Of a DNA stretch of 64,000 bases, positions 1 through 16,290 are shown piece after piece. Under the pieces are notes generated by a model. The model was not told the DNA's origin. It ran no database searches and was given only the letters and a program-made list of their open reading frames with translations. Numbering within the stretch: the first letter of the stretch is position 1; each line of letters opens with the position of its first letter. Made by a program: the position numbers and the translations under genes. Location: the NCBI GenBank assembly GCA_010645155.1, contig CM021320.1:1275543-1339542 (forward strand). Reading direction: 5' to 3'. This DNA is from Tigriopus japonicus (Eukaryota; Arthropoda; Copepoda; Harpacticoida; Harpacticidae).

Positions 1-73
1 CTGGCCGACCGTGTGGGGCAGTGTGGGCGTGGCTCGTGATTAAAGGCCTTTCGAGGACGACCACACCCTCGTC

Positions 74-3918
<3,845 letters not shown>

Positions 3919-4063
3919 TGTTCTCTTCATCATCATCAACAAAAACACAGCATCTTCATCATCCTCATCTATTTCCTCGTACCTTTCTTTCTCTTGGGTC
4001 TTTGACAACACTCAGTTTTTTGAGATGTCCAAGCGCAGGCGAGAATTAGGCTTAAGAAGAGGA

Positions 4064-4069
4064 AATAAA
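4064..4069 (+). terminator. Proximal polyadenylation signal for G-alpha-q
   Basis: AATAAA 146 nt after the stop codon of exon 8b. It is the first canonical signal after the last coding exon; further copies at 5929 and 7710 could give longer transcripts. Confidence 0.45.
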
Positions 4070-6857
4070 CCAATGCCTTCTTGAAGTGATGGTTTTTGAT
4101 CATCCATCACCAACACAACTAAAAATTCAGTGCAGATAGCTGCGGTTTGCAGTGAATCTGAATGCATGTTGCAACGCTTCCGAGACATTGATAAACAGAA
4201 GCTCAACAAGAAAAGCAACAGCTCTACTTTGATCACCACGAAGGTTTCTACGGGAGTTCTTCATCCTAAGACGAGAGGCTCCTACCCCCAACTAAGACTT
4301 TATTACTATTACGACTACTTCCTAACCCAAGTTTGGGACTGGAACAGGAGGTCTGCAAAGAACCCTGGTCAGTCGCAAACTCCCGCGTTTGTGCTGAAAC
4401 CAGTCAAGAGAAATGATGAGAAGAAATAAGTGATTTTTTAAGGAAAGCAAACTCGCGTGATTACTACTATGTCCAGACATATTTTGTGTTCTACCAAATC
4501 ATCGAATGAGATGTCGGGCAAGGACACGAGTCAATTATTTGGAGATGGATTCACCAGACTCGGACTTACAACCACCCAAACCTACCCATCCATCCTCTTC
4601 CCATCCCTTCCACCCTGATTTTCTATCTGATGAAGGCATCTTTCGCTTCGTTTCTTTTGGTTCAAATAGACAAAGAAGATGGGGTTTATGGACGACAGAT
4701 CAAACCCGGGCCAACAAGATGTTTTTGAGATGACTTGCTCTGTCATTAGCCAGAACTCTTTTGACATGAAATCGAATTGTTCTCGACCAAAACTGATCAT
4801 GAGCTATTGGATCAGTCCCACTCTACCCGTACACTAAAATCATCTCCAGGATGTTTGCTCGACAAGCACGATCAGTCGACGCATCTGGTTGATTGCAAAC
4901 TGATCCTTCTTAATGGTCCACCTCTATTGGAATGGATTGAAATTGCATTCTTCAAAGGAAAAATGTCCATCATAAAGTGTGTTTGATCAACAACACCCTC
5001 CCCCTCGCCAATAAGATCCAATATTGTGAGACTGGAGAACGAACCTCTTTCACTACTGCCACCACAAGGGTCGCAACAGCAGCAACATGTTTTTATAATT
5101 AATACTAACAACCACAAATGCGACTACAACACTCTTGCAAATCGATTGCAAACAATTGGGATCAAACCGCTACTTCTGGGCTATTACTGCTATTTTCTAC
5201 TGAAATTCCTGGAAATTTCCTCTTGAACAACCGCACCCTATTGCAACAACAAGAACACCAACAAGGTCTCTCTCTTTCTTTCTATCTCTCTGTCTTTGCT
5301 TCTGTCCGCCCCGTGAACTCTTGCGACAACAAAATCTGATGCTGAAGTTGCTGCTACAGAAGAAACTAAACCCCAACATTTTCTACTTAGTGTTGTTGCT
5401 ACCATTCTCGATGGTAGAGTGCATCTGGAACATCTGAGCTCGAATCAGGGCTCTGGCCGCAATCTTGGTCTTCATTGATCCTCGTCGTTAATCATTCACT
5501 TCTTTCGCAACTGCAAAGTTCTTGCATTTATCTCAAGATCGATTTCTCCATCCGAAGGTTTCGCATTCGCCTTGGACAGAACGAAAATGCTTTGTGTTTA
5601 TGCCACATCATCAAAAATTGTCCCAATTGCCCCCAATCAATCGACCACTCTGCCCCTGGCCCCTCTCAACCTTTGCCTTCATTCTCCGTGGGAAAATATG
5701 ATCCCAAGACAAATTTGCCCCACCCAACAATATTGTACGAGAACCACCTTTGAACCCACGTCTCATTCAAATTTCTAATTGCAATGGCTGATTCCTACTT
5801 TTGTTTGTGTCTATTTACCCATCAACTCGTCCGTCTATGAATCCAGCTAAAAGTGCATTCATTATCATCCGTAGCTATACGAGACGAACTTTATTTATTT
5901 CGACCCCGGTCCTGTGGTCAAGTTCTTCAATAAATCTTACATTCGAATTTCCACGTTTGATTTGAAATGCCGTAGTTCCCTCTCCAGCAAGCTCAGAACT
6001 AGTCATTCAACCACAAGCACCTATAATCCCCTTCCACTAAACAGAGGATTGGGGATGGGTTTAATGGAATTGAAAAGCCAGGAATGGTTCCAATAATAAG
6101 TAACCTGAGGGGAACATTGAGTGGTCAGGCTACTACTGTCACGACTTCCGCTATTGTTTATGATGCTAGTACTGTTCTGTTATTATCACCACGACTTACG
6201 ACGACTACTACAACTTCTGCTGCTACTACTTCCGCGATTATAATTTTATTATCATTATCACTACTGCTACCACCACCCATGTCAATGTTGCAGCTACTCT
6301 TTTTCTGTAGTCCATTTGTTGTGGGGTTTTCCTTCTAGTGTTTAAGTCGTCTGCGGACTTATTTCTTCTTGGACCTGCTCGTTAACCACCGCCTTAGTGA
6401 AAAATCATTGTTTTCATTCTCTGCAGAAAAAAACCTGCCCGCTCCCTATCGCTTCTAAATCCCCATCGTTCTTATGTTCAATTGCGCTTTTGTTGTCCAA
6501 GTCCCGCCCATTGATTGTTTGATGCTGTTATTGCCACTCCAATTTGAATGAGATTTGCCAATGGTCGGAGGTGGACATCGCAAGAACCCCCATTCTCCTC
6601 CCTCCTCCCTTGTCCCAATCCCTGCCCTCCCTCTGAAATTCATTCTTATCTAGGACTGGAGATCAGTCCTCCCGCAGAAACGCAAAAATATGTCGATTTC
6701 CTGAGCCAACATTCCCCCTGCTCTACTTTAACCTGTCCTACTCCTTCCTATCCATCTCCTGATTGACCTCGTCCCGCCCAGTCCCGCCTCCCCTTTCTCT
6801 CCAGTTGCATTCAAGTTTTCCCGCGCGATTTCGCCCCCGCCCCCCTCCCCCAAATCC

Positions 6858-6910
6858 TTCAATCTCTTTCTATCTCTATCTCTCTCTTTCTCTTTCTGTC
6901 TCTGTCGATG
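6858..6910 (+). repeat. Pyrimidine (CT/TTTC) tract
   Basis: Low-complexity run of CTCTTT and TCTCTC units, reading as GA repeats on the minus strand. GA runs can bind GAGA-type factors in arthropods; no function is shown here. Confidence 0.5.
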
Positions 6911-8108
6911 GAGAATATCCAAATTTCTCTGAAGCTGCCTAACTGAATAATTGCGCGGGAAAATTTCGAGATATTTGAAGACGGACGTCCTAAACAGACT
7001 TGATCCAAGAGTCCCCACTGACCCGCATTCAAATTAACTAAAAAAGTCATTTTACACAACAATCAAAATACGTTTTCGCATCCACCATCAAATCACACCT
7101 TCAAAGAAGATCAAGTTTCGACTACATCTATGATGACATGAGTACGACAACCCACAGCTGTGTTCGTACGAAAGCCGGTTTTAATCCTGACCATCCCGCC
7201 AATGATCCGTTGGCCAGGCACCCGCCAACCCACATCCACAGTCCGAGGCTCGCCCACTCCCTCCCTCTCTACTGGCGGCACGCGAAGCCGAATGCATGAT
7301 GATTATTATAATGATTATTTTTCCTTAAGCTTGATCCATTTCTTTCTGTGCCATACTTTCCGTTTTCAAATGCATTTCTTTAATGACAAAAAGCAATCGA
7401 CATAATCACATTTTCATGGCCAAAAACCACAGGGAGACGGACGATGGCCGGATGACGACGGCGGCGATGCTGACGACGATGGTGGCGATTGTGGGCGTGG
7501 CGGGGGCATTGATGGCTATGGGATCAGGGGGTCAGCGTTGAAAGACGACTATTTGCCGAGGCTCTTAAATGAAATGAACTTTAACAAGCCACCAACATCT
7601 TGCGGGAAATCGAGTTGCACTGCAAAACATGATAACAGTCCATTAAAATGTGAAACTGCGTGAATGTGAAAGAAAGAATATGGTTATATATTGTGCAAAT
7701 TTAAAATTAAATAAATGATAAAAACGTCGTAAACAAGGCAGTATGTCATTACTGATGACAGACTATTTTGGAATGGAGGTCACAGCCCAACATTGCTCAG
7801 TTCAAGATAGCGGGCAAAACAGTCTTGAGGGTGCCTGCCGTTGGCTTTTTGGACTCTCCCTCTCAGTTTTTACCGCCCCAGAACGTCGAGTTTTGCATTT
7901 CAAACTGGACGAGTATTTTTATAGGGATTGTTTATCTCTAGCAATAGATTCCCCAGTTCGGTCGAGTTCATGCATCAAATCTTGCCTCACAAAAAGTGAC
8001 CTCGCCAAGGGAAAAAAAAAAAAAATTACATTTCAGCATGCTTATTGAGAATGAATCGCTAGTTGGAGTTGCAAGAGTGGCGGATTACCTGAGGTTAAAG
8101 AATTGAAC

Positions 8109-11100
8109 ATGACCCGCAATGCCAATGCATTTATTAGTGTCTGGTGTACTGCATCGCTTGTGTGCTCATGCATCAGTATTGAATCCATTTCTCATCCCAG
8201 CGCGAGTATAAATTGTGCCCATGGGAAAAAGTGTGTGGAGCTGCAATTCATAGACGATCCAGAGCCTTCGACCCCCCTCTTCATTGAAACGGAGATGTCG
8301 AATGTTTTAGTCAATGATAAATGGGTCAGCTTTTTCTGGGGAAACCATGTCGAGGCCAATGTGTCTGTGTTGGGCATCCTCGATGAAGTTTTCAATAATC
8401 GATCCCAAGGACTGGTTCGAACGAGCTCCAATTTTTGGAAATGGTCCAAGTCGCACGATGGGTTTATGAACAAAACCATGCCAAAGGGTTACTTTTCGCC
8501 ATTGGTAGTGGATGAGTGGGCAAAAAAGCCGTTGCCTCGAACCAAGCGAGAGAGTGAGAATGTATCTTCATCGTGGGTAGTAGAAATCTTGGTAGTGGCT
8601 GATGACACCATGAGCGAGTATTATGAAGAGGAACAGGACCTCACTCTGTACATCCTGGCATTGATGAATAACGTGAACCGGGTCTTCCAGTATGTGTTCA
8701 TTTATTTCATTATAAAATGTCAAGTAAGCTCCAAGAACCCCACATAACTAAACATCCACCGGATGAGTGTGGGTAAAAACATACCATAACTGTCGTATTA
8801 GGATCTCTGCCAGGTTTTCATGTAACTTGAGAAGATTTCTGGTCTCGCCGCTTCCATCTCGACCAAACAAGTATTTGCTCTGTACCAAAAAGTAGTACTG
8901 CGACATCATCTACGTAAATTAGCTCGAGAATGTCATTGTAAGCTAAAAGTAAACCATGAGAGAGTCTCGAATACCCAATTACGAGCAATGCTATTTGGTT
9001 TCATGATTCTTCAGCGGAAATTTTCCTTGGAATATTTTCTTCATCAAAATATTGATTTTACACCAAAACACGAAAACACACGATTTTGTGGTTATGGAAC
9101 TTTAGAATTATCTTGTTGGAGAAGAATCAAGACCCAAAATTGACCTTCCCTAGATTTTAATGAGTTCCAAATGAACCATTATTTGAGTGTAAATCTAGTG
9201 TAGACAGAACTTAAATCGAGCGGAAAAATATTTTAACCGTCAAGGCTGCCAGTCCAGCATCCTAAAATTATGTCTAAATGATCACTGATTTCAAAGCTAC
9301 ATATGAAACAGAAGCAGGACAGACAATCTTCTCCGATTAGTTTAACGGGGTGTTTCAAAAGAAACGGAACAGTTAACTATACGTATCATGTCTAACTCGT
9401 GATTGAAACCATTCATGAATCTCATCTTCAGAGTCAGAAAAAGCAATTGCCCTGCTAATTCATAGTCGAATTACTACGATTTTTTAACCATGTTGGTGTC
9501 ATTTTTGAAAACAGCCTTCTTGACTCCAGACTATTTTTTTCACTCCGAAATTTGGCTGAAACCAACAAAAAAGCCAATATCAGTGGAAAAAAGCACATTT
9601 ATCTGGAAAATTAATATCTGCCGCGTTTATTTGAGCTTTATTCATTTTTGTGAGAACCACCATTTCCGAGTTACGGACATGATTATTTGTTGTTGTGTTT
9701 CTTATGAATCACCCGATACAAAACTTTGTGTGGAATACTTACTTATAGCAAGAACCGTGAGGGAACCATAACGATGATATGATCTTGTTCCAGAGATGGC
9801 ACCCTGGGGCAATCGTTTTCAATTTCTGTTGCGAGAGTGATTAAATTGACTCCTGAGCATAATCTTGGCCTTCAAGTTGGCAACCATGCGAGCCGAGCCT
9901 TGGATGACTTTTGCCTTTGGCAAGAGAAACAATTTTCCTCAACCTCCCAATCTGAAGCAGGCATCACTAATTCGACCAACCACAGAATCAACAAGCACCA
10001 TGATCTGGCCATCTTGCTGACTAAACGAGAACTTTGCCGATCCGAGAGGCAATACATGTCAGATGAAAATGAGAATGATGGGAGGATAACCACGACGAGG
10101 GAATCTTGTTCCACTCTTGGATTAGGTAGTGTAACTGGGATTACTTCGATCTCGTGCTCTTTTGATTGGAACTAACGCAAAGGAACGATCCTTCCTGAAA
10201 TATGTCCCGGAATATCCTTTAGAGCTTTACTGTCATTTTCTACGACTTCTCAAGTATTTTAGGGGTAACTTGGTAAGTTATTTTGTTCGCATTCTCATGT
10301 TCAGCCCGTGGTAATTGGATCCAATACAGCTATTCCAAATATCCCATTGGTTTTATATGGAGATGGCAAGCAAGTCCCAATCTGAAACGCCAGTTCTCCA
10401 GAACTTGGAACTGTCATGGACTAATGAAATTCTTGTCTAAATCCATTGGGGAAAACCACTGGATGATTATTTTTTGTCCAGTCTTCGTTCCACAGTAACT
10501 TGGCCTCCTATCCATACGTACAGTATTTAGGTGCAATGTTTGCCCTCTTTCGTATTCAATTTCTTGTACATGCCGTGATAATTTCACATTCCTTCCCTCG
10601 CAACATATTAAGCTGTGCTTTAGTGTGTTGAACATTATGCCGGACCTCTTCATTTTCTAGCTGAATTGGGCTCCATTTGCAAGAAGGGCAAGTCTTGCAC
10701 CATCAATCAAGATAACGGTCTTACAGTCGCCCATACCATTGCCCATGAGATTGCACATACCCTTGGAATTCCACATGATAATCCAGATGATCCCAACTGT
10801 GCCGAAATCTCCGGGCATTTCGTCATGTCCCCAAGTTTAGAAACCGATATTCGTCGATTGAGCTGGTCAGAATGTTCCAGAAAAAGTCTGGCCACATTTT
10901 TATCTCGAGGCGATGTGGAATGTCTTCAAGAGCAATCTTATGATCAAATGCGATCCATTCTTGATCCCACGCCTACTGGAACGCTCTTTGACGCTGATCA
11001 TCAATGTCGACTCAAGTTTGGGAGGGCTGACGCTGCCATGTGTCCATTCTTTAAGGATCAAGAAGACTTTTGTGCTATTTTATGGTGAGCAATTGTCGGA

Positions 11101-14100
11101 AGTACATTTGAAAGAAATGTTTTCCAACTCTAACAAACAAACCATTTTAAAGCGCTGGTACTGTGGAAAGTACTTCCTGTTTGCATTTTTGTAATAACGT
11201 AACTAACTTTCTTTCAATTCTTCAAGGATGACATAAGGTCCTAAATAACGAAGGTATATTCTACAAAAAAAGAAAGTAAAAACTCAATGGCTCTTGTGAG
11301 CTGTCCTCATTGTTAATTACTTCTCATCTTAGAAAACCCCTCAATCCTTTTTTTTGGTCTGTTCAATTAAGACTAAAGGGTTCTTTCCAGTGTAAAGGGA
11401 CAGTACTTCACTGATAATAGGTGCACACACAAAGACCTCTACTTCATAGACTCACATATTCTGTAAATACCTTTCAGAGCAAAGGTTTGGATTATCCAAA
11501 CTTAACTCTGGTTGAACTGAATGAAAAGGCAATTTATGCAGTAAATTTCGTGGTATAGTTTTTTTACTCGTGTTATTTTAAGGATTATAAAAAGCTTTAA
11601 CCTCTTCAACAAGGCGTCGTAAAATTTTTTAAATCAAAAACATCAAGGTCAAACCAATTATTGGAATGGCACCTAGCTTGCTTTTCACAACGACACACTT
11701 CTTTTTGAGCACATATAAGGCCTTCTTTGTCCCTAGTGCTAGAACTAAATCCAAAACCCGCGTAAATGCCGTTATTACCAGTAGTTAAGAGTTAAAGCAC
11801 CTTCATATATCGACGACGGTGGCGTTAGAACTCTGCCCACAAGAGCATAAAAGGCCATAAACGTGCTGAAAATGAGCTTCCGTCTTTGTCATGAGGCATA
11901 ATTTGCAGTCTTACTGTTGTCCTGAATTGAGTCCATAAAAGTTTCAGTTGAAGTTTGAAGAACCTTGGTAAGTTGCCCGTAGAAATAAACGTACTTTAGA
12001 TCATGCTCAAAAGTAGTTCGGAAGGTTCAAAGATTGTATCGTATATTTAGCATTCATGTTTATTTTCGAACATTGAAAGCAAAGCGCGATTTTGATACTT
12101 TGATTAGAGGAATACGTACGCATTGCCAGATCTTTGGGAAAAGATTTTCTGTGTTCATCAAGCAATATCCGGTTTCGCTTAACGAGCAATCTGTACTCCG
12201 GCAATGTTAAGCACACGTCTTTATTCTTTTTGTCCTCAAAGTTAATCTTTTGGAACAATGTTCATTTCTCATTGAAAAAAGAACTTTATTGTTTCAACTG
12301 AGGTAAGATAAGCTTAATCCATCAAGTTTAATGTTGGGGAATAAAGATCCAAAACGAGAGACTTCTAGGGGTTGATTCAGAGTGCAAAGCAAGAAACCTG
12401 CCCCTTGGGTGCCCAAGAACTGCATTTAATGGTACTGACTTAGAGTTCTTTCGTGTCTTTTGTTTTATTAAACGACGTAAAGTTGCACTCCATGACTTTT
12501 TTACTATCTGGTGCCAACAAGGAATTCGTAAGAGAAAGATTTGCTGTTAACAAAATATCGTATCCCTTGGAAGTTACGGGAGTGTTAGGCATTGAGACCT
12601 TTTTTTGTTTACTATACTCAATGTTAGGGCCTTAGGGCTTTTGTTTGTTTGGAATCGACGTTAAAGATAAATTTAAATTAACAAATCGATTTAGATTAGT
12701 AAAGCGTAGACATTTTGTTGATAATTCTGTCTTTGATAGGTGTGAAATTGATAACAAATGTCTGACATTGGGTGATCCTCCCGCTGAAGGAACCATTTGT
12801 GGACCTCACAAATGGTGCCAATTGGGCGTCTGTGTGGGAATGGACGATCACCACAATCCAAAAATACACGGTCAATGGGGGCATTGGAGTGAATGGGGGC
12901 CTTGTTCTAGGTAAAAGCCATTTAATCATGGATCTCGATTATTTTTTTTGAAGAGTTGATTCCCTTGGCAGACATTGTGGAGCTGGATTTGAAAAGAGTT
13001 CTCGCGTTTGCAACAACCCTAAACCGGCTAATGGGGGAAGGTATTGCCTTGGCGATCACGAACGGAAACGCGTTTGTCTGAGTGGGCGAACATGTCACAA
13101 AGGTCCAATGGAGGACTTGGATGAACAATGCATGCGAAGTAGACGACGAGAAGGTGTTGTGACACCCACAAGAGCTCTACGGAATCCCAAGAATTTGTGC
13201 CACATACAATGTGCGGAGGTAGTGAAATAATCATGCCACAAAACGAATACCAACTGTTCGTTGGGAAAAATTCTCAGATTCACTCTTGTGTGATAGCTTG
13301 TATGATAATGGCCATTGTTAGTAATTTTATCATCATCATTCCTTAGATGAACTCGAACGAAGGATCCAATGCGGGATTTAGTTTCATATATGCCGAGAAT
13401 GGGACTCCATGTGGTCGTGAGATGGGCTCACTAGACATGTGTTTGGATGGAAAATGTTCCAAAATTGGCTGTGACCTTGTTCTGAATTCTCAGAGCATTT
13501 TTGATTCGTGTGGTATTTGTAATGGGAATGGAACACAATGTCGGAAAATCATCGGAACCCACGAGGATGTTCCTGATGCGGAGATTTCCAGAGGATATGA
13601 ATATGTTACAACAATTCCTTCCCACGCTAAATTGATTCACTTGCAGGAACGAGGGGTTTCGTCAAATTTCGTGGCTCTCATCGACACTGAAAATAATTTC
13701 CCAATATTGAATTGGAACTATCGAGTTCAATGGTCCGGTCTCTACACTTTTGGAGGGTTCTCCGTCAATTATACGCGAATATCCGTTAACACGACTCATC
13801 ATTCGGGGCAATTCGTGTCTATTTATGAAGAGGTCTCAAATCCGATCGATGTCTATTTACTACGACAAGCCGATAATCCTGGACTTGAATGGAGCTATGT
13901 CCTTGCGTTTGTAACCGATCCCCAATCCGTGACGCCACAGTTGGAATGGAAAATGGGACCTTGGGGACCGTGTGACCGCACTTGTGGGACAGGAAATCAG
14001 GCGTCAGGACCTGAATGCTTTGCAAATAATAGATCGGTATCAGACGACCTTTGTCCAAGTCTGAATAGACCTCCAGTTTTACTGCGAGCTTGCTCGTTCC

Positions 14101-15101
14101 AACCTTGTCCACCATCTTGGTGGATTGGCCCTTGGCAAGAATGTGTTGCTCCCAGTTGTGGAATAAACAAAGGGATTCAATATCGAAGTGTCTTATGCGT
14201 GCAAGGAGCCGAGGAGGCCCTGCCTGATGATGCTTGTCTATCTGTAATGAAGCCCATTGATACCCAGGTGTGCACCCTCAATTGCACGGAAATGGGAAAT
14301 GACAAAACGAACAATGGCAATCACCAGGTCCAACCAAAAGAAGAGAATCCATTGGAATCCAATATCATTTTTCTGCCCTCTTCCAACGCAACAAATATGA
14401 CTTTCCAAAATGAATATTCCCTTCTCGAGGACGCAAACTCATCGCTTCCAAGTGGAAGTTCAGATCAAGCAATGCAAGATTCTCGGTGGGTGGCGGGGAA
14501 ATGGGTAGGATTTTGTGCATGTGGATCAAGTATTCAATTTCGTGAGGTATCGTGTCCGCCTCAAATGGATTGCAATGCCCTCAAGAAACCTTTAACATCC
14601 AAGTTCTGTTCCCAAGTCTCGCCTTGTTTGCCATGGGTCACATCAGACTGGACCACGAATTGTGACGAGCAGTGTGGTTCCAAAAACCAAACTCGACTCG
14701 TCATGTGTCCACTTTTCTCTCATAGTTGTGATCCCAAGATGCGACCTTTGGACAGGCAGGATTGTCAGCTGCCAGCCTGTCATTTTTGGAGCGTTGGAAA
14801 TTGGTCCCAATGCAGTGTCTCGTGTGGTTGGGGCAAAAAGCAACGATCCGTGGTTTGCCGTCATTTTCTTACTCAAGAAGAGGACGAGAATGGGTGCACT
14901 CATGTGGATCCACCCGATTCGTGGAAAGAATGCATCTCGTCGTCCTCTTGTGAAATAGATCAACACCATCAGGTGTCTCCTACTAGTGACCAGGGTTTTC
15001 CTTGCGAAGACGAGTTGGGGGTGAATATTTGTCTTCGATTTAAATTTTTGTGCAAAAGTAATCGTTACTATCAAGACAAATGTTGCCAAACTTGTAGTTA
15101 G
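8109..15101 (+). CDS. ADAMTS-type secreted metalloprotease
   Basis: Secreted zinc protease of the extracellular matrix. Exons: 8109-8689, 9794-10125, 10661-11084, 12740-12910, 12972-13218 and 13347-15101, joining in frame to 1169 residues. Order of domains: hydrophobic signal peptide; propeptide ending in furin site RTKR (residues 144-147); catalytic domain with HEIAHTLGIPHD (zinc ligands H333, H337, H343, base E334) and a Met-turn near M360; disintegrin-like region; central thrombospondin repeat (WGHWSEWGPCSRHCG); cysteine-rich and spacer regions; about five C-terminal thrombospondin repeats; and a PLAC-like cysteine tail with CCQTC at the end. The ATG at 8109 is the first in an open frame that has a stop upstream at 8052. 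One C-terminal repeat (VAGKWVGFCACGSS) is degenerate. The closest vertebrate subtype cannot be told by eye. Introns of 1.1 and 1.65 kb hold repeats. Confidence 0.92.
9501..9600 (+). repeat. Dispersed repeat, copy A (protease intron 1)
   Basis: Shares wording with 22494-22590: ATTTTTGAAAACA-CCTTCTTG, then CGAAATTTGGCT. The copies are diverged, so this is an old family. The upstream stretch from 9345 (GGGGTGTTTCAAAAGAAACG) resembles the end of an arthropod DNA transposon and may be part of the same insertion. Confidence 0.55.
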
Positions 15102-15157
15102 AGCATCTGGAAGGGATTTGTAAATAACAGAAGACTTAAAACATGGAAAGTACAAGG

Positions 15158-15163
15158 TTTATT
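15158..15163 (-). terminator. Minus-strand polyadenylation signal
   Basis: TTTATT on plus, AATAAA on minus, 78 nt beyond the stop codon of the 15241-15534 minus ORF and 57 nt beyond the protease stop. It supports a real transcript on the minus strand here. Confidence 0.5.
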
Positions 15164-15240
15164 CATGGATGCATTTTATTCGGAGTATTGACAAGGGGTG
15201 AGATTTCAAACTTCTCATCGAGTTCACGTGACATCATGGA

Positions 15241-15534
15241 TTACTTCACGATCTGTCGAAAACTGTTGTATGAAAAGCTGTTTCTGGCGAAGCGTTCTTC
15301 ACTGGCTTCGTAGTATCGAGTATGGTTTGAAAGAATAGAACCACAACCAAAAACGACCGTGCTCTGAAGGAATAAACCAGGTCCCACAAGAATGCTATTT
15401 TCGATGCTGTACACACAAAGTCCTAAAATGGCCGCCAAACCAATGATCATCACGATCCTTGAAATTTTCATGATCACTCTTCGCATTGAAAATTTCCGCT
15501 TCTTGGTTGGCATCTCGTTGTCAACAAACTTCAT
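15241..15534 (-). CDS. Small putative membrane protein, unrecognised
   Basis: A 97-residue reading frame that starts MKFVDNEMPTKKRKF, has one strong hydrophobic helix (about residues 24-44, VMIIGLAAILGLCVYSI) and a second weaker one (SILVGPGLFLQSTVVFGCGSI). It ends with a polar tail containing an N-glycosylation motif (NHT). The frame stays open upstream for about 40 codons without an ATG, so a 5' exon is possible. A minus-strand AATAAA follows 78 nt after the stop. It lies tail to tail with the ADAMTS gene, 139 bp apart. No family is recognised; it could also be a chance ORF. Confidence 0.4.
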   Translation of the reverse strand: MKFVDNEMPTKKRKFSMRRVIMKISRIVMIIGLAAILGLCVYSIENSILVGPGLFLQSTVVFGCGSILSNHTRYYEASEERFARNSFSYNSFRQIVK

Positions 15535-15989
15535 GGTGGTAACTATTTTTTTTACTATTTCTTCTGATTTATGAAGGTCCGAAAATGAGTTCTCCTCTTC
15601 AATGATCAAATTGTGACTGACGCATTCTGAGTAATTTCTATGGGGTCAAACAAACTGACAGCGTCTGTATCAGTTGGTTCAGGGACGCTCAATTGAGCCT
15701 CTTATCAACGTTGGTTGAATTCCCAAGAGTTTGGGAAGGATCTGACACGTGACGCTCTCTAGACGGGGGCCATTTTGAGTCGGATGTGAACAACATTCCT
15801 TGGTATTTTATGGGTCATTGGGTATTCAATTTAACTACAAAGATATTGGTCGAGTGTTTGGGCGCAAATACGGGAGCAATTAGAGTAGAAGAGGAAATCG
15901 CATATGCATGTACACGAGAACACAAGGACAAAATATATATCTTAGTTTTTAGCACACTGATTTTAAACCAACCCTCTCCAGTCGGCAGG

Positions 15990-16290
15990 CGCGTCTTTTT
16001 CTTTAAATTTCTATCTAATCTGGATCGGGAGTTTTCATATAAAAATATGCTTGAAAAGGTTGATTTTCTCGGGTTTAATTTCGACAACGCGAGTTTGAAC
16101 CAAACCTGGTTCAGACATCAAAATCTAAAAGTTTGTTTTAAAGCTAGTTTGAGAATTTATACTAAATGTTTTAAGGCTCATTCAAATTAAATGATGTGGT
16201 GACCAATTCAGGGGTTCAACAAGGTCCTCGCAGCCTTCCTATGGAATTATATATGAACTTAATCAATAGTGTAAGAAAGTAAGAGCTTGG
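15990..16290 (+). mobile_element. Decayed non-LTR retrotransposon (reverse transcriptase relic)
   Basis: Conceptual translation gives FSYKNMLEKVDFLGFNFDNA then LNQTWF in one frame, like the LINE pattern HEKLLEKL-FLGF-...-WF. A second segment reads VVTNSGVQQGPRS-P, like the RT motif SGVPQGS-LGPLLF, interrupted by a stop and indels. This is the fingers/palm part of a jockey/CR1-like element. It is not functional. Confidence 0.5.

Larger units (their letters stand above)
3919..8108. other. Spacer / long 3' UTR after G-alpha-q
   Basis: No convincing gene. The plus strand is rich in C and T over long stretches, with AATAAA motifs near 4064, 5929 and 7710, so a long 3' UTR with alternative ends is possible. 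A trinucleotide-like stretch lies around 6125-6285 and a TCTCT/TTTCT tract at about 6858-6910. A GA/GC-rich run (GATGACGACGGCGGCG type) lies at 7438-7510. The 5' flank and promoter of the downstream protease gene must lie at the right end. Confidence 0.5.

Noticed and set aside
14643..15155. 170-codon minus-strand frame over the ADAMTS last exon
   Set aside because: Antisense shadow of thrombospondin repeats; no start or domain of its own.
15786..16190. 134-codon plus-strand frame as a gene
   Set aside because: It lacks an ATG start and its 3' half reads like a broken LINE reverse transcriptase.
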